Assembly: GCA_004557075.1 (NCBI GenBank)
Contig: SFEX01000002.1
Coordinates: 28,146 to 92,145 of the forward strand
DNA from: Clostridiales bacterium
GTDB lineage: Bacteria > Bacillota > Clostridia > Oscillospirales > Oscillospiraceae
Reading direction: 5' to 3'
Length of the DNA: 64,000 nucleotides
Shown here: piece by piece, positions 41,649 through 49,986 of the stretch
Position numbering within the stretch: position 1 is the stretch's first letter
Layout: every line of letters starts with the position of its first letter
The notes under the pieces: generated by a model
What the model was told of the DNA's origin: nothing
Seen by the model: the letters and a program-made list of their open reading frames with translations, nothing else
Database searches by the model: none
Program-made: the position numbers and the translations under genes

Positions 41649-42824
41649 ATGACGAACAATATTATTCTTCTAAAGCTCGGCGAGATCGTGCTCAAAGGCT
41701 TAAACCGCCGCTCGTTTGAGCAAAAGCTCATGAGCAACATAAAGCGCCGCCTTGAGCGCATCGGCAATTTCAAAACCTACCTTATGCAGTCAACGGTGTA
41801 TATCGAGGCGCTTGACGAGACAGGCGACATCGACGCGGCATTTGAGGCGATGACAAAGGTGTTCGGCGTTGTGTATGTAAACCGCGCTGCAAGCTGCGAA
41901 AAGGATGCACAGAAGATAGCGGAGCTTGCAATAAGCTATCTCAGGGACGATATGCTGAGCGCGAAAAGCTTCAAGGTCGAGTGCAAGCGCAGCGATAAGC
42001 GCTTCCCGCTAAACAGCATCGAGCTTGCACAATTCGTCGGCGGCGAGCTGGCGGAGGCATATCCCGACTGCACCGTCGATGTCCACGAGCCGGAGCTGAC
42101 GGTACACGTTGAGATACGCGACCTTGCGGCCTATGTTCACGCCGCGCCGACACCAGGAGCCGGTGGCATGCCTGTCGGCTGCAACGGCATTGCGGTGACG
42201 CTGCTGTCCGGCGGTATCGACAGCCCGGTATCGACATACATGATAGCAAAGCGGGGCGTGCGCCTTATCCCGGTGCACTTTTTCTCCTTCCCGTACACCT
42301 CGGAGCAGGCAAAGCAAAAGGTCGTCGAGCTTGCCGAGCTGCTGACCGACTACTGCGGCGCGATGACTATCGAGGTAGTGCCGTTTACCCACATTCAGGA
42401 GGAGATACGCGATAAGTGCCCGGAGGAGTACTTCACGCTTATCATGCGCAGATTCATGATGCGTATCGCCCAGCGTATAGCCGCCGCAAACGGCGCAAAA
42501 GCCATAGTCACGGGCGAAAACCTCGGTCAGGTCGCAAGCCAGACCATGGAGGCGATGGCCTCAACTCAGGCGGTGACGGATCTTCCGGTTTTGCAGCCGC
42601 TTATCGGTATGGACAAGGAGGAGATAGTGCGGCTTGCGCGCAAGATTGGCACCTTTGATACGTCGATCCTGCCGTATGAGGACTGCTGCACCGTGTTCAC
42701 GCCGAAGCACCCCAAGACAAAGCCCAAGGTTTATGAGGTTGCGGCGCTTGAATCGGTTCTGGATATTGACGGCCTTGTAAACGAGGCTGTCGAGGGTATA
42801 GAAAGGATCAAAGTAGGAAAATGA
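41649..42824 (+). CDS. thiI: tRNA 4-thiouridine synthase ThiI
   Basis: 391 aa from the ATG at 41649 (GGAG seven bases upstream). Domains in order: NFLD (about 1-60), THUMP (60-165; KSFKVECKRSDKRFPLNSIEL) and the PP-loop adenylating domain with LLSGGIDSPVSTYM. The C-terminal rhodanese domain of the E. coli enzyme is absent, as in most Firmicutes, so sulfur reaches tRNA U8 by another route. In Bacillus a dedicated desulfurase (NifZ) sits beside thiI; here there is none, so the NifS at 17352 could be the donor. Overlaps cinA by 4 bases. Confidence 0.95.
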   Translation: MTNNIILLKLGEIVLKGLNRRSFEQKLMSNIKRRLERIGNFKTYLMQSTVYIEALDETGDIDAAFEAMTKVFGVVYVNRAASCEKDAQKIAELAISYLRDDMLSAKSFKVECKRSDKRFPLNSIELAQFVGGELAEAYPDCTVDVHEPELTVHVEIRDLAAYVHAAPTPGAGGMPVGCNGIAVTLLSGGIDSPVSTYMIAKRGVRLIPVHFFSFPYTSEQAKQKVVELAELLTDYCGAMTIEVVPFTHIQEEIRDKCPEEYFTLIMRRFMMRIAQRIAAANGAKAIVTGENLGQVASQTMEAMASTQAVTDLPVLQPLIGMDKEEIVRLARKIGTFDTSILPYEDCCTVFTPKHPKTKPKVYEVAALESVLDIDGLVNEAVEGIERIKVGK

Positions 42825-44092
42825 GCAAGGTATATAATGCGGAGATACTCTCGGTCGGAACGGAGATACTCTTAGGACACACAACGAATACCGATGCGCA
42901 GGATATATCGCTTATGCTGTCGGAGATCGGTATAAATGTAAAATACCACACTGTGGTGGGCGATAATCCCCAGCGGCTTTCCGACTGCATTGAGATAGCG
43001 AAAGGCCGTGCGGATATAATCATCTCAACGGGCGGCCTCGGCCCGACCTGCGATGATCTGACAAAGCAGACCCTGGCGCGCTCCTTCGGTCTTGAGCTGG
43101 AAATGAACGATCACGAGAGGGAATGCCTTTACGATTACCTCACCAATCGCGGCTACAGCAAGGAGATGACGGAGAACAATCTCCAGCAGGCGATGCTGCC
43201 CGTCGGCTGCACTGTTTTCCACAACGACTGGGGCACTGCCCCCGGCTGCGCCTTTGAAAAGGACGGAACTATCGTTATCATGATGCCCGGCCCTCCGAAG
43301 GAGTGCAACGCCATGTTCAGAACCTGCGCGATGCCGTACCTGCGCTCTCTGTCCGACGAGCAGATCGTGTCCCACGCGGTGCACATCTTCGGGCAGTCGG
43401 AAAGTGCTATCGACCAGCTCTTCCGAGATGAGATGAACGCCATGACAAACCCGACCATGGCGCCGTACGCAAAGGAAAGCGACTGCCTGCTCCAGATAAC
43501 GGCAAAGGCCGGCAGCGTTGAAGAGGCGGAAAAAATGATGCAGCCGGTCATCGAGCACGTCTGCTCTGTGCTTGGCGATGTTGTGTTCGGCATTGATATT
43601 GAGTGCGTTGAGGAGCGCGTCATGCAGCTTCTTAAAGAGAAAAATATGACCTTTTCCGCCGCTGAGAGCTGCACAGGCGGCGAGCTTGCCAAGCGATTTA
43701 CGGATATGCCCGGCGCGAGCGAATTTTTCCTCGGCGGAGTAACGACCTACACAAACGGCGCGAAATCAAAGCTTCTCGGCATAGACCCCGCGCTCATTGA
43801 GGAAAAGGGCGCTGTGAGCTTCGAGGTGGCAAAGGAGATGGCCGAGCGGGTGCGAGAGCTTATCGGAACTGACATGGGCGTCGGCGTGACGGGACTTGCC
43901 GGACCCGACGGCGACGGCGTACACGAGGTCGGCACGGTGTTCGTGGCGCTTGCCACGGCAGACGGCACCTTCGTGCGCGAGCTTCATGTCGGCGACCGCA
44001 GGACGCGCAGCTATATCCGCCGTGTCTCCGGCAACTATGTTTTTGACATGATGCGCCGCTATATGCAGGGGCTTGAGGTAATAAATGATTAA
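42821..44092 (+). CDS. cinA: CinA family protein (MoaB-like and amidase domains)
   Basis: 423 aa. The N-terminal MoaB/MogA-like domain (AEILSVGTEILLGHTTNTDAQ, STGGLGPTCDDLTKQTLA, GPPKEC) has ADP-ribose pyrophosphatase activity in studied members. The C-terminal CinA domain, from about 265 (FSAAESCTGGELAKRFTDMPGASEFFLGGV, GVTGLAGPDGDG), is the NMN deamidase. Together they recycle pyridine nucleotides; the name comes from competence induction. ATG overlaps the thiI stop, so it is co-translated. Ends at a terminator. Confidence 0.95.
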   Translation: MSKVYNAEILSVGTEILLGHTTNTDAQDISLMLSEIGINVKYHTVVGDNPQRLSDCIEIAKGRADIIISTGGLGPTCDDLTKQTLARSFGLELEMNDHERECLYDYLTNRGYSKEMTENNLQQAMLPVGCTVFHNDWGTAPGCAFEKDGTIVIMMPGPPKECNAMFRTCAMPYLRSLSDEQIVSHAVHIFGQSESAIDQLFRDEMNAMTNPTMAPYAKESDCLLQITAKAGSVEEAEKMMQPVIEHVCSVLGDVVFGIDIECVEERVMQLLKEKNMTFSAAESCTGGELAKRFTDMPGASEFFLGGVTTYTNGAKSKLLGIDPALIEEKGAVSFEVAKEMAERVRELIGTDMGVGVTGLAGPDGDGVHEVGTVFVALATADGTFVRELHVGDRRTRSYIRRVSGNYVFDMMRRYMQGLEVIND

Positions 44093-44096
44093 ATAC

Positions 44097-44126
44097 AAAC
44101 CGTCACCTTATCGGGTGACGGTTTTT
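44097..44126 (+). terminator. Terminator of thiI-cinA
   Basis: AAACCGTCACC / GGGTGACGGTTTTT around a TTATC loop. Confidence 0.9.
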
Positions 44127-44148
44127 GCTGCCTGATTTTGACTGGATA

Positions 44149-44205
44149 AAGAAAAAGCAAGTAATAAGTGCTTGTTTTTGCCAAATATACATGTTAAACT
44201 ATTAT
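44149..44205 (+). promoter_or_regulatory. Weak hairpin and promoter before lipoprotein gene
   Basis: AAAAGCAAG/CTTGTTTTT hairpin (44153-44179, one G-U pair) overlaps the -35 of a promoter TTGCCA, 16 bases, TATTAT (44178-44205). Confidence 0.5.
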
Positions 44206-44221
44206 CATGGAGGCGACGATC

Positions 44222-44821
44222 ATGCAAAGAAGTCTAATTAGTACTGTCATATGCGCAACAATGCTTTTATCTCTTGCTGCATGCACGCCTGAGCAGGATA
44301 TTCTGGACAAGGATATTCCAGAATCAATAACTGTTGAAAATAGGCAGGCAGTGAACGATACGCCGGAGACACTTAAGGATGTCGGTGAAATATCCGTATC
44401 CAAGTGTGTCGTAATAGACGGAAAATCGTATGATCTGTACCGCACATTTGATGATCCCGAAAAGGCAATGGAAAATATTAAAGTCAAATGCGCATCAGTT
44501 CTTGAGCTGCTAAAAGAAAAGAATTTGCCGCTTAGAATCTTCGACTTATCCGACAGAACGTGGGATGATTACAGAGCCGCTATGCTCGGCATGCTCGACG
44601 ATGAGGAGCGCCCGGAGTGGTATAATGAATCCAACGAGGAGTATCGAGCTCTATGCGCTTTCTGCGATTTTTATGAAAATATTGAGAAAAATGAAGACAT
44701 TATAAAATATGCGAAGAAGTTTGCGTCAGCAAAGGGCAATGCGGAAAAAAAGGAAGCCTACGATGCGATCATCGCAAATTTACCGTTTACGTCTTTGCCG
44801 GATGCAAATGAAAGTTCATGA
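44222..44821 (+). CDS. Putative lipoprotein, function unknown
   Basis: 199 aa from the ATG at 44222 (GGAGG eight bases upstream). Signal MQRSLISTVICATMLLSLAAC with lipobox LAAC; Cys21 is the likely lipid site. The mature part is acidic and mostly helical: an N-terminal linker rich in D, E, T and P, then YDLYRTFDDPEKAMENIKVKC... and a C-terminal charged helix region (ENIEKNEDIIKYAKKFASAKG). I recognise no domain. Base composition is more AT-rich than its neighbours, and it stands alone between two terminators, so it may be a recent arrival. Acts at the outer face of the membrane. Confidence 0.75.
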   Translation: MQRSLISTVICATMLLSLAACTPEQDILDKDIPESITVENRQAVNDTPETLKDVGEISVSKCVVIDGKSYDLYRTFDDPEKAMENIKVKCASVLELLKEKNLPLRIFDLSDRTWDDYRAAMLGMLDDEERPEWYNESNEEYRALCAFCDFYENIEKNEDIIKYAKKFASAKGNAEKKEAYDAIIANLPFTSLPDANESS

Positions 44822-44824
44822 ATT

Positions 44825-44858
44825 AAAAACAGCGTACCATGTTTGGTACGCTGTTTTT
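44825..44858. terminator. Bidirectional terminator
   Basis: AAAAACAGCGTACC / GGTACGCTGTTTTT around ATGTTT; serves the lipoprotein and the DMT transporter genes. Confidence 0.9.
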
Positions 44859-44862
44859 CGTA

Positions 44863-45741
44863 TCAATTTAAATTATTTCTGCTCTTTTTGAATTTCAGTT
44901 CACCGAGGCAGGCACCGCCTAAAATCAGCACCGCGCCCACGATCTGTACAACGAGCATTTTCTCACCAAGGAATGCGGCTGAGACAAGGAGTGCCGTGAG
45001 CGGGTCAATATAGCATACGAGCGCAATTGTCTGTCCGGGAAGCTGTTGCAAAGATGAAAAGTAGAGATAGTACGCAAGCCCTGTGTTGACAAGTCCTATC
45101 AGAAGTACCCAGAGAATATCTCCGACTGCGGGTATAACGGGAAGGGGCACATTTGTGACGATAAGATATATAAGCACCACGAAAAACGCGACGATAAGCT
45201 CATACATGGCGCAGTTTAGCCCCGCAAGCCGCTTGACGCGCTTGTTAGCAACGATAAGCGAGGCATACAGCAAAGCGGCTCCGCCGCCGCACAAAAGCCC
45301 TGTCTGCACATCGGAGCCGGGGTCGATGTTACCGCTTATGCAGAACATGCCCACGGCCACGGCCGCTATCGCAAGCAGCTTGTTCCAAGTGAGCTTTTCC
45401 TTGAAAAGAACAGGGGAGAGGGCGAGGACGATAATAGGGCCGCAGTAATATGTGAGCGTTGACAGGGCGACGCCAGCGCTGCGGTAGGCCGTGAACAGCA
45501 GCACCCAGTTAAGCCCCAGCGCGGCTCCGCCTATCGTTGCGGGGACAAGGTCGGATTTCAGATCCGCGAAGCTGAAGCTGCGCTTTGCAAGAACGATCAC
45601 GAGCAGAAAAAGCGAACCGAGAAACGTCCTCATGAGCACGATCTCGGCGCTGCCGAGCGAAATATTTGCAACGATCAGGCCGTTTGTGCCGAAAATGACC
45701 ATTGATAATATAAAAAACAAAAGATTTTTGGTACGGTTCAT
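44863..45741 (-). CDS. DMT superfamily (EamA) transporter
   Basis: 292 aa from the ATG at 45741 (GGAG eight bases upstream); the open frame continues upstream without a site and is not part of the protein. Ten hydrophobic helices in two EamA repeats (about 5-135 and 150-285), with the usual conserved turns FGTNGLIVANISLGSAEIVLMRTFLGS and YIDPLTALLVSAAFLGEKM. Such proteins export or exchange amino acids and other metabolites; the substrate cannot be read from sequence. No partner gene; ends in the shared terminator at 44825-44858. Confidence 0.93.
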   Translation of the reverse strand: MNRTKNLLFFILSMVIFGTNGLIVANISLGSAEIVLMRTFLGSLFLLVIVLAKRSFSFADLKSDLVPATIGGAALGLNWVLLFTAYRSAGVALSTLTYYCGPIIVLALSPVLFKEKLTWNKLLAIAAVAVGMFCISGNIDPGSDVQTGLLCGGGAALLYASLIVANKRVKRLAGLNCAMYELIVAFFVVLIYLIVTNVPLPVIPAVGDILWVLLIGLVNTGLAYYLYFSSLQQLPGQTIALVCYIDPLTALLVSAAFLGEKMLVVQIVGAVLILGGACLGELKFKKSRNNLN

Positions 45742-45830
45742 CTCTGTATCTCCAATTTTTATGATTGAGCGAAACGCAGCCTGTGCCGACAATATCCGCT
45801 TAAAAACTGGTTCGTATACTCGTCTTATGC

Positions 45831-46334
45831 TTATTCTGTTGGCAGTTGTATAAGCTCGACGTCGCGCTCCATTGCGTAGCGTATGGTGTTCCATGTGCCG
45901 CCAGACTTACCGTCGTAGCAGGCGATAAGCACGCTTGAGTTATCGACCATGTAGCGGTTGCGCCGCATCATGCAGGACGGGGAGTATTGCTCCTGAATAA
46001 CCGTCTTTTTGTCGCAGCGCGAGAGTATGTGCTCGTATCGGCGCTTATTATTATAGCCCCAGTTATCGGCCTGACCGATGTACGGTATCGCCGCTTCGAG
46101 GGTGACGTCGTCGTGCTGCTCTTTCAGAGCTATGACCGCCTCGGCGCAGTAAAAATCGCAGCCGAGAGCCATGCCGCATATGAAATGGCTTATGCCGGAG
46201 TCATATACCGCCCCGATAACGGAGCTGAGCCTGTCCTTAAACTCAATGCACCTTGGGTCGCGTTCATCATATTTCCATGGCAGCTTTGCAGGTCTGTGCC
46301 CGGTAAAGCAGCAGCTCTTGCCGAATTCCATCAT
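45831..46334 (-). CDS. SLOG family protein (DUF1273/YpsA-like)
   Basis: 167 aa. CCFTGHRPAKLPW at the start, HFICGMALGCDFYCAEAVIALKE, SCMMRRNRYMVDNSSVLIACYDGKSGGTWNTIRYA: these are the conserved nucleotide-binding Rossmann-like motifs of the SLOG/DUF1273 family, to which YpsA of Bacillus belongs. Members are proposed to bind NAD or ADP-ribose-like ligands; YpsA affects cell division. GAGGTG precedes two adjacent ATG codons (46334 and 46331); either may be used. The gene is not linked to a defence operon here. Confidence 0.88.
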   Translation of the reverse strand: MMEFGKSCCFTGHRPAKLPWKYDERDPRCIEFKDRLSSVIGAVYDSGISHFICGMALGCDFYCAEAVIALKEQHDDVTLEAAIPYIGQADNWGYNNKRRYEHILSRCDKKTVIQEQYSPSCMMRRNRYMVDNSSVLIACYDGKSGGTWNTIRYAMERDVELIQLPTE

Positions 46335-46388
46335 GCGTCACCTCTTGCTGTAATTATATGCCGCATGAGGATAAATGTCAAAGGACTA

Positions 46389-46416
46389 TTGACATTTGAA
46401 AAAATAGCGCTATAAT
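46389..46416 (+). promoter_or_regulatory. Promoter of the FMN riboswitch-ribU unit
   Basis: TTGACA, 16 bases, TATAAT, about 24 bases before the riboswitch. Confidence 0.8.
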
Positions 46417-46439
46417 GTAGCCAAACCGAATAATGAAAT

Positions 46440-46548
46440 ATCTTCAGGGCAGGGTGAATTTCCCGACCGGCGGTAAAGTCCGCGAGCCGAAAGGCATGAT
46501 CCGGTGTAACTCCGGAACCGACAGTATAGTCTGGATGGAAGAAGATGT
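46440..46548 (+). promoter_or_regulatory. FMN riboswitch (RFN element)
   Basis: Carries the family signatures in order: CAGGGCAGGGTGAATTTCCC, ACCGGCGGTA, CGCGAGCC, GATCCGGTGTAACTCCGGA, ACCGACAGTATAGTCTGGATG and the closing GAAGAAGATG. FMN binding should promote the terminator and shut ribU off. Confidence 0.97.
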
Positions 46549-46564
46549 TCGCTTATATTTTGCG

Positions 46565-46602
46565 GCGCCTGAAAGATATTTTCTTTCGGGTGATTTTTTA
46601 TT
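46565..46602 (+). terminator. FMN riboswitch expression platform
   Basis: Stem CCTGAAAG/CTTTCGGG followed by TGATTTTTTATTT, directly before the ribU ribosome site CGGAGG. Confidence 0.75.
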
Positions 46603-46617
46603 TCGGAGGTAAAAACA

Positions 46618-47280
46618 ATGTCAAAGCAAAAAATGTCGGTACGGTATATCGCAATGGTGGCGATGTTCTGCGCGATCTCTTACATCGCCATGCTGCTGGG
46701 TGATTTCGTGCCAAAGATCGCAGGTTTCCTGAGTTATGACCCCAAGGACGCGATAGTCGTCATAGCGGGCTTCATACTCGGGCCCATGGCGAGCTTCTTT
46801 ATCTCGCTGATCGTCTCTTTCATCGAGATGATAACTGTCAGCACAACGGGACCTTACGGATTTCTCATGAACGTCATATCCACCTGTGCCTTCGCCATTC
46901 CCGCCGCCGTGGTATACAGAAAGCGCCACACCCATAACGGCGCCGTCCTCGGCCTTGCCATCGGAACTGTCGTCATGGTAATATGCATGGTTATCTGGAA
47001 CTACATCGTAACTCCGTTCTATATGGGCGTTCCCAGGGAGCAGGTCGCAGCGATGCTGGTTCCCGTGTTCCTGCCGTTTAACCTCGTCAAGGGCGGCATA
47101 AACGCCGGTCTGACGCTGCTTATTTACGCACCCATTGTCAGCGCTCTGCGCAAGGCAAAGCTTGTAGAGCCGTCTCAGAGCGGCGGTAAGAAAAAGTTCA
47201 ACGCAGGCTATACTCTGTTTGCGCTGATGGTGCTCGTGACCTTCGTGCTGCTGTTCCTTGTCATCGCCGGAGTACTTTAA
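46618..47280 (+). CDS. ribU: ECF transporter S component RibU (riboflavin)
   Basis: 220 aa, six predicted helices. The N-terminal helix carries VRYIAMVAMFCAISYIAMLL, whose AxxxA-like small residues contact EcfT, and the KDAIVVIAGFILGPMASFFISLIVSFIEM region lines the vitamin site. An FMN riboswitch directly upstream makes riboflavin the substrate. The energising EcfA/EcfA'/EcfT module is not in this window. The gene runs tail-to-tail into the SpoVB-like gene with a 20-base overlap and no terminator between them. Confidence 0.93.
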   Translation: MSKQKMSVRYIAMVAMFCAISYIAMLLGDFVPKIAGFLSYDPKDAIVVIAGFILGPMASFFISLIVSFIEMITVSTTGPYGFLMNVISTCAFAIPAAVVYRKRHTHNGAVLGLAIGTVVMVICMVIWNYIVTPFYMGVPREQVAAMLVPVFLPFNLVKGGINAGLTLLIYAPIVSALRKAKLVEPSQSGGKKKFNAGYTLFALMVLVTFVLLFLVIAGVL

Positions 47281-48586
47281 ATTTTACTACTCGGCTTAAT
47301 CTGAATATACTCAGACCGAAATTCAGGCACTCGTTGAAATATATGATGGCAATGTAGCCCGAGAGCGCGTAGGCGGGCAGCAGCTTCCATACGAGAAGTA
47401 CGCCGAGCAGGGCGTCGAGAATGTTTATGCCCATGCTCCATAGCTGCTGACCTAAACCCTTCAGGCAGCCGTCGCACACCATGTCGGTGTACATCACGGG
47501 GATCAGCGGCGCCAAAAGCCGCAGAAAATGTCCAGCGTCCGGCGAGGAATAGACCGCGATGCCGAGCCTATCTGCAAAAATGAATATCAAAAGGGCGACG
47601 GCGAGCGAATAGCCGAAGCCCTTTTTTAACAGGCTCCCGACCGTTTTTGATATCTCGTCGTGCCGTCCCTGAACCTGCGCCTCGGTAAGCTCCGGGATGA
47701 TAAGCTCGGCAATCGCCATGAGAAAGCAGGCGGGGAAGGAGAGTATGGGCATGACCATGCCCTGAATTACGCCGTAGCCGGACAGCGCCCTGTCGGCGGA
47801 AAAGCCTGCGGCTTTAAGCCCTCGCGGTACGAGCAGATGCTCGAGCGTCGAGAGCGCCGAGCGGGCGTAAGCGGAGACGGCGAGGGGCAGCGCGATCTTG
47901 AGCATTCGCGAGGTAAGGCGAATGCTCTGGCCGGCGGGAGCTTTATGCGCGCTGCGATCGGTGAGATAAAAAATCAGCATCATGAGAAGCGACACCGCGT
48001 CGCCGCAGACTGTTCCGAGCATGACGGCGGAGCAGTTTTTTTCAATATCGCCCGAGGGTGAGTGCATGAGGAAAAACGCGACCAGACCGATGGTCAGAAG
48101 CTGCTCAAAAATATGCACGAGCGTGGGCTTCCACACTCTGCCGCAGGCGGTAAAATAGCCGCTCATGACGGAGCTGAGCGAGACCATCGGCATTGCGTAT
48201 GCCATGATCCTGAGCGACTGCACCGTCCTCGCGTCGCCTATCCAGAGAAAGCCTATAGGCTCTGCGCAGCGGTGCAGAATGAGCATTGCCGCCGTGCCGA
48301 ACAGCAGGCTGTATGCAAAGCAGCGGCGCATGGCGGCGGTGATGCCCCAGCCGCGCTCGTGGCCTATCTCCTCGGAAACGAGCCTTGTTGCGGCGAAGCG
48401 TATTCCGGATATGGCGAAGGTGGTGCACAGAAAGGATACGGATACGACGAGCTGATAAAGCCCTATCCCCGCCGAGCCGATGCGCCCGGCAAGCCACACC
48501 TGAAAGGACATGGAAATGAGGCTCATCACAATCGACGAGCCTGTCAGCATTGCAGTATTCACAATAAGACGTTTTCGTTTAATCAT
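47261..48586 (-). CDS. SpoVB/MurJ-type polysaccharide flippase
   Basis: 441 aa from the ATG at 48586 (MIKRKRLIVN), chosen because it precedes the first helix in the usual way; an ATG at 48637 adds 17 residues but neither has a clear ribosome site. Twelve or more TM helices of the MVF/MOP superfamily. VWLAGRIGSAGIGLYQLVVSVSFL matches the stage V sporulation protein B branch, which is needed for spore cortex. It could equally be a lipid-linked oligosaccharide flippase. Converges with ribU. Confidence 0.85.
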   Translation of the reverse strand: MIKRKRLIVNTAMLTGSSIVMSLISMSFQVWLAGRIGSAGIGLYQLVVSVSFLCTTFAISGIRFAATRLVSEEIGHERGWGITAAMRRCFAYSLLFGTAAMLILHRCAEPIGFLWIGDARTVQSLRIMAYAMPMVSLSSVMSGYFTACGRVWKPTLVHIFEQLLTIGLVAFFLMHSPSGDIEKNCSAVMLGTVCGDAVSLLMMLIFYLTDRSAHKAPAGQSIRLTSRMLKIALPLAVSAYARSALSTLEHLLVPRGLKAAGFSADRALSGYGVIQGMVMPILSFPACFLMAIAELIIPELTEAQVQGRHDEISKTVGSLLKKGFGYSLAVALLIFIFADRLGIAVYSSPDAGHFLRLLAPLIPVMYTDMVCDGCLKGLGQQLWSMGINILDALLGVLLVWKLLPAYALSGYIAIIYFNECLNFGLSIFRLSRVVKFKVLRR

Positions 48587-48678
48587 AGCGCGGCCGGGAA
48601 GTGCGGCTTGGAATTTTGCCGGAGCAGCGCCTGCCATCCCCGTGCTACAAGCCTATGATTAAAAATTTTTCTCATGCA

Positions 48679-48707
48679 TTGAATTTTACGCTGCGCCATT
48701 GTATAAT
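48679..48707 (+). promoter_or_regulatory. Promoter of the cytidylate kinase-like gene
   Basis: TTGAAT, 17 bases, TATAAT. Confidence 0.75.
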
Positions 48708-48753
48708 TATAAAAAGAAGCATGATGGCGAGATGCCGGATACGGAGGACTATT

Positions 48754-49347
48754 ATGATTATATCCATTGGCAGACAGCACGGCTCAAGCGGCAGAGAAAT
48801 AGCTCGGCTTTTGGCAAAGGAGCTCGGAATAAAATGCTATGACAAGGAAATCGTTGACGAGGCGGCAAAGCACTCAGACCTCAGCCGCGACCTCATAAGC
48901 GCTTATGACGAAAAGCGTATGTCAACATTTATGCTCCAGTCGGGCGGCTACGGCATTGGCGAGACCTACCGCATCAATATGCACGTTGCGGCGGCTCAGT
49001 TTGACGCAATGCGTGAGATAGCTTCCAAGGGCGACTGTATTTTCGTCGGCCGCTGTGCCGATTACATACTCAGAGAGTATAGGGATCAGCTTGTCAGCGT
49101 GTTCATTTTGGGCGATATGGACGAGCGCCTGAAGTGCCTTGCCCGCCGTCAGGGGCTTGACGAGGCGGCCGCGCGCAGAAAGATAAAGGAAGTCGATAAG
49201 GATCGCGCAAGCTTCTACAGATATTACAGCGACCAGGTCTGGGGCGATGCTCAGAACTACGACCTTTGCATAAACAGCTCACGCCTCGGCGTTGAGGGCA
49301 CAGTCAAGGTAATTATGGACTATATTAAAACCCGCGGGCTTAGATAA
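48754..49347 (+). CDS. Cytidylate kinase-like family protein
   Basis: 197 aa from the ATG at 48754 (GGAGG six bases upstream). P-loop variant SIGRQHGSSGREIARLLAKELGIKCYDKEI; FVGRCADYILRE; lid region ARRQGLDEAAARRKIKEVDKDRASFYRYY, then DLCINSSRLGVEGTVKVI. This is the 'cytidylate kinase-like' family widespread in Clostridia alongside true Cmk. It should phosphorylate a nucleotide or similar small molecule, but substrate preference for CMP is not proved for the group. Monocistronic, with promoter at 48679 and terminator at 49362. Confidence 0.88.
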   Translation: MIISIGRQHGSSGREIARLLAKELGIKCYDKEIVDEAAKHSDLSRDLISAYDEKRMSTFMLQSGGYGIGETYRINMHVAAAQFDAMREIASKGDCIFVGRCADYILREYRDQLVSVFILGDMDERLKCLARRQGLDEAAARRKIKEVDKDRASFYRYYSDQVWGDAQNYDLCINSSRLGVEGTVKVIMDYIKTRGLR

Positions 49348-49361
49348 CTAACATAAAATAT

Positions 49362-49396
49362 GCGCTCCATTTGCACAGCAAGTGGAGCGCTTTAAC
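49362..49396. terminator. Bidirectional terminator
   Basis: GCGCTCCATTTG / CAAGTGGAGCGC around CACAG, then TTTAACTTT on the plus strand and ATATTTTAT on the minus. Confidence 0.75.
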
Positions 49397-49397
49397 T

Positions 49398-49973
49398 TTA
49401 CAATTTATCTTCCGGCCATGGAACAGGCGTCTGGCCTTTATCCACAATGAGATACGCTTTGTCGGCTATCCTTGCCATGGGGGTGTCGGCGAAGGAGTCG
49501 GAGTAAAACGACTCGGTTTTTCCGTCGGGAAAGGCATCAAAAAATCTGCGGACCTTTTCCTCGCCTCGGCAGTTTGCGCCCATTATCTTGCCGGTTTTCT
49601 TATCCATCGGCGTTGCGATGAGAGATATTCCCAACCTGTCGGTCATGGGCTTTACCACAAATTCGGGCGAGGCGGAGATGACAAGATCATCGTCCCGCCG
49701 CTGCTTGAGGTACCACGGCGACATCCACGACTCGTGCTCATCCCAATACTCTTTAAGCACAGCGTCGATATTCGGCACCTTTCGCACAAAGCGGAAGATA
49801 TTTTCCTTGAGCTTTTTTGTGTCCACAAGCTTCAGTATGTACAGCAGTGCAAAGAACAGAGTCCGCGGAAGCCAGCACAGGAAAACGAACTGGTGACGCC
49901 TCATATACCACTTGACGAAGGTGACGGAGGAGTCGGGATAAAAAATGGTCTTGTCAAAATCATAGGTGTTCAT
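49398..49973 (-). CDS. HAD-IB superfamily phosphatase
   Basis: 191 aa from the ATG at 49973 (MNTYDFDKTIF). Motif I DFDKT with Asp5 as the nucleophile, motif II ISASP, a Lys in the GEEKVRR segment and motif III FYSDSFADTPM with the acidic pair. It is the phosphoserine-phosphatase-like branch with a helical cap (SVTFVKWYMRRHQFVFLCWLPRTLFFALL; hydrophobic, perhaps membrane-associated). Phosphate monoester hydrolysis is likely; the substrate is unknown. It begins 13 bases after the metal ATPase stop and may be the last gene of the arsR-ATPase operon. Confidence 0.85.
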   Translation of the reverse strand: MNTYDFDKTIFYPDSSVTFVKWYMRRHQFVFLCWLPRTLFFALLYILKLVDTKKLKENIFRFVRKVPNIDAVLKEYWDEHESWMSPWYLKQRRDDDLVISASPEFVVKPMTDRLGISLIATPMDKKTGKIMGANCRGEEKVRRFFDAFPDGKTESFYSDSFADTPMARIADKAYLIVDKGQTPVPWPEDKL

Positions 49974-49986
49974 AAAATACCGCCGC

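Noticed and set aside
44863..45894. 51-residue extension of the DMT transporter
   Set aside because: The upstream part has no ribosome site and no membrane pattern; GGAG precedes the internal ATG at 45741.
45831..46334. SLOG protein as part of a defence system
   Set aside because: SLOG domains occur in defence operons, but this gene is alone between a DMT transporter and an FMN riboswitch, with no effector gene nearby.
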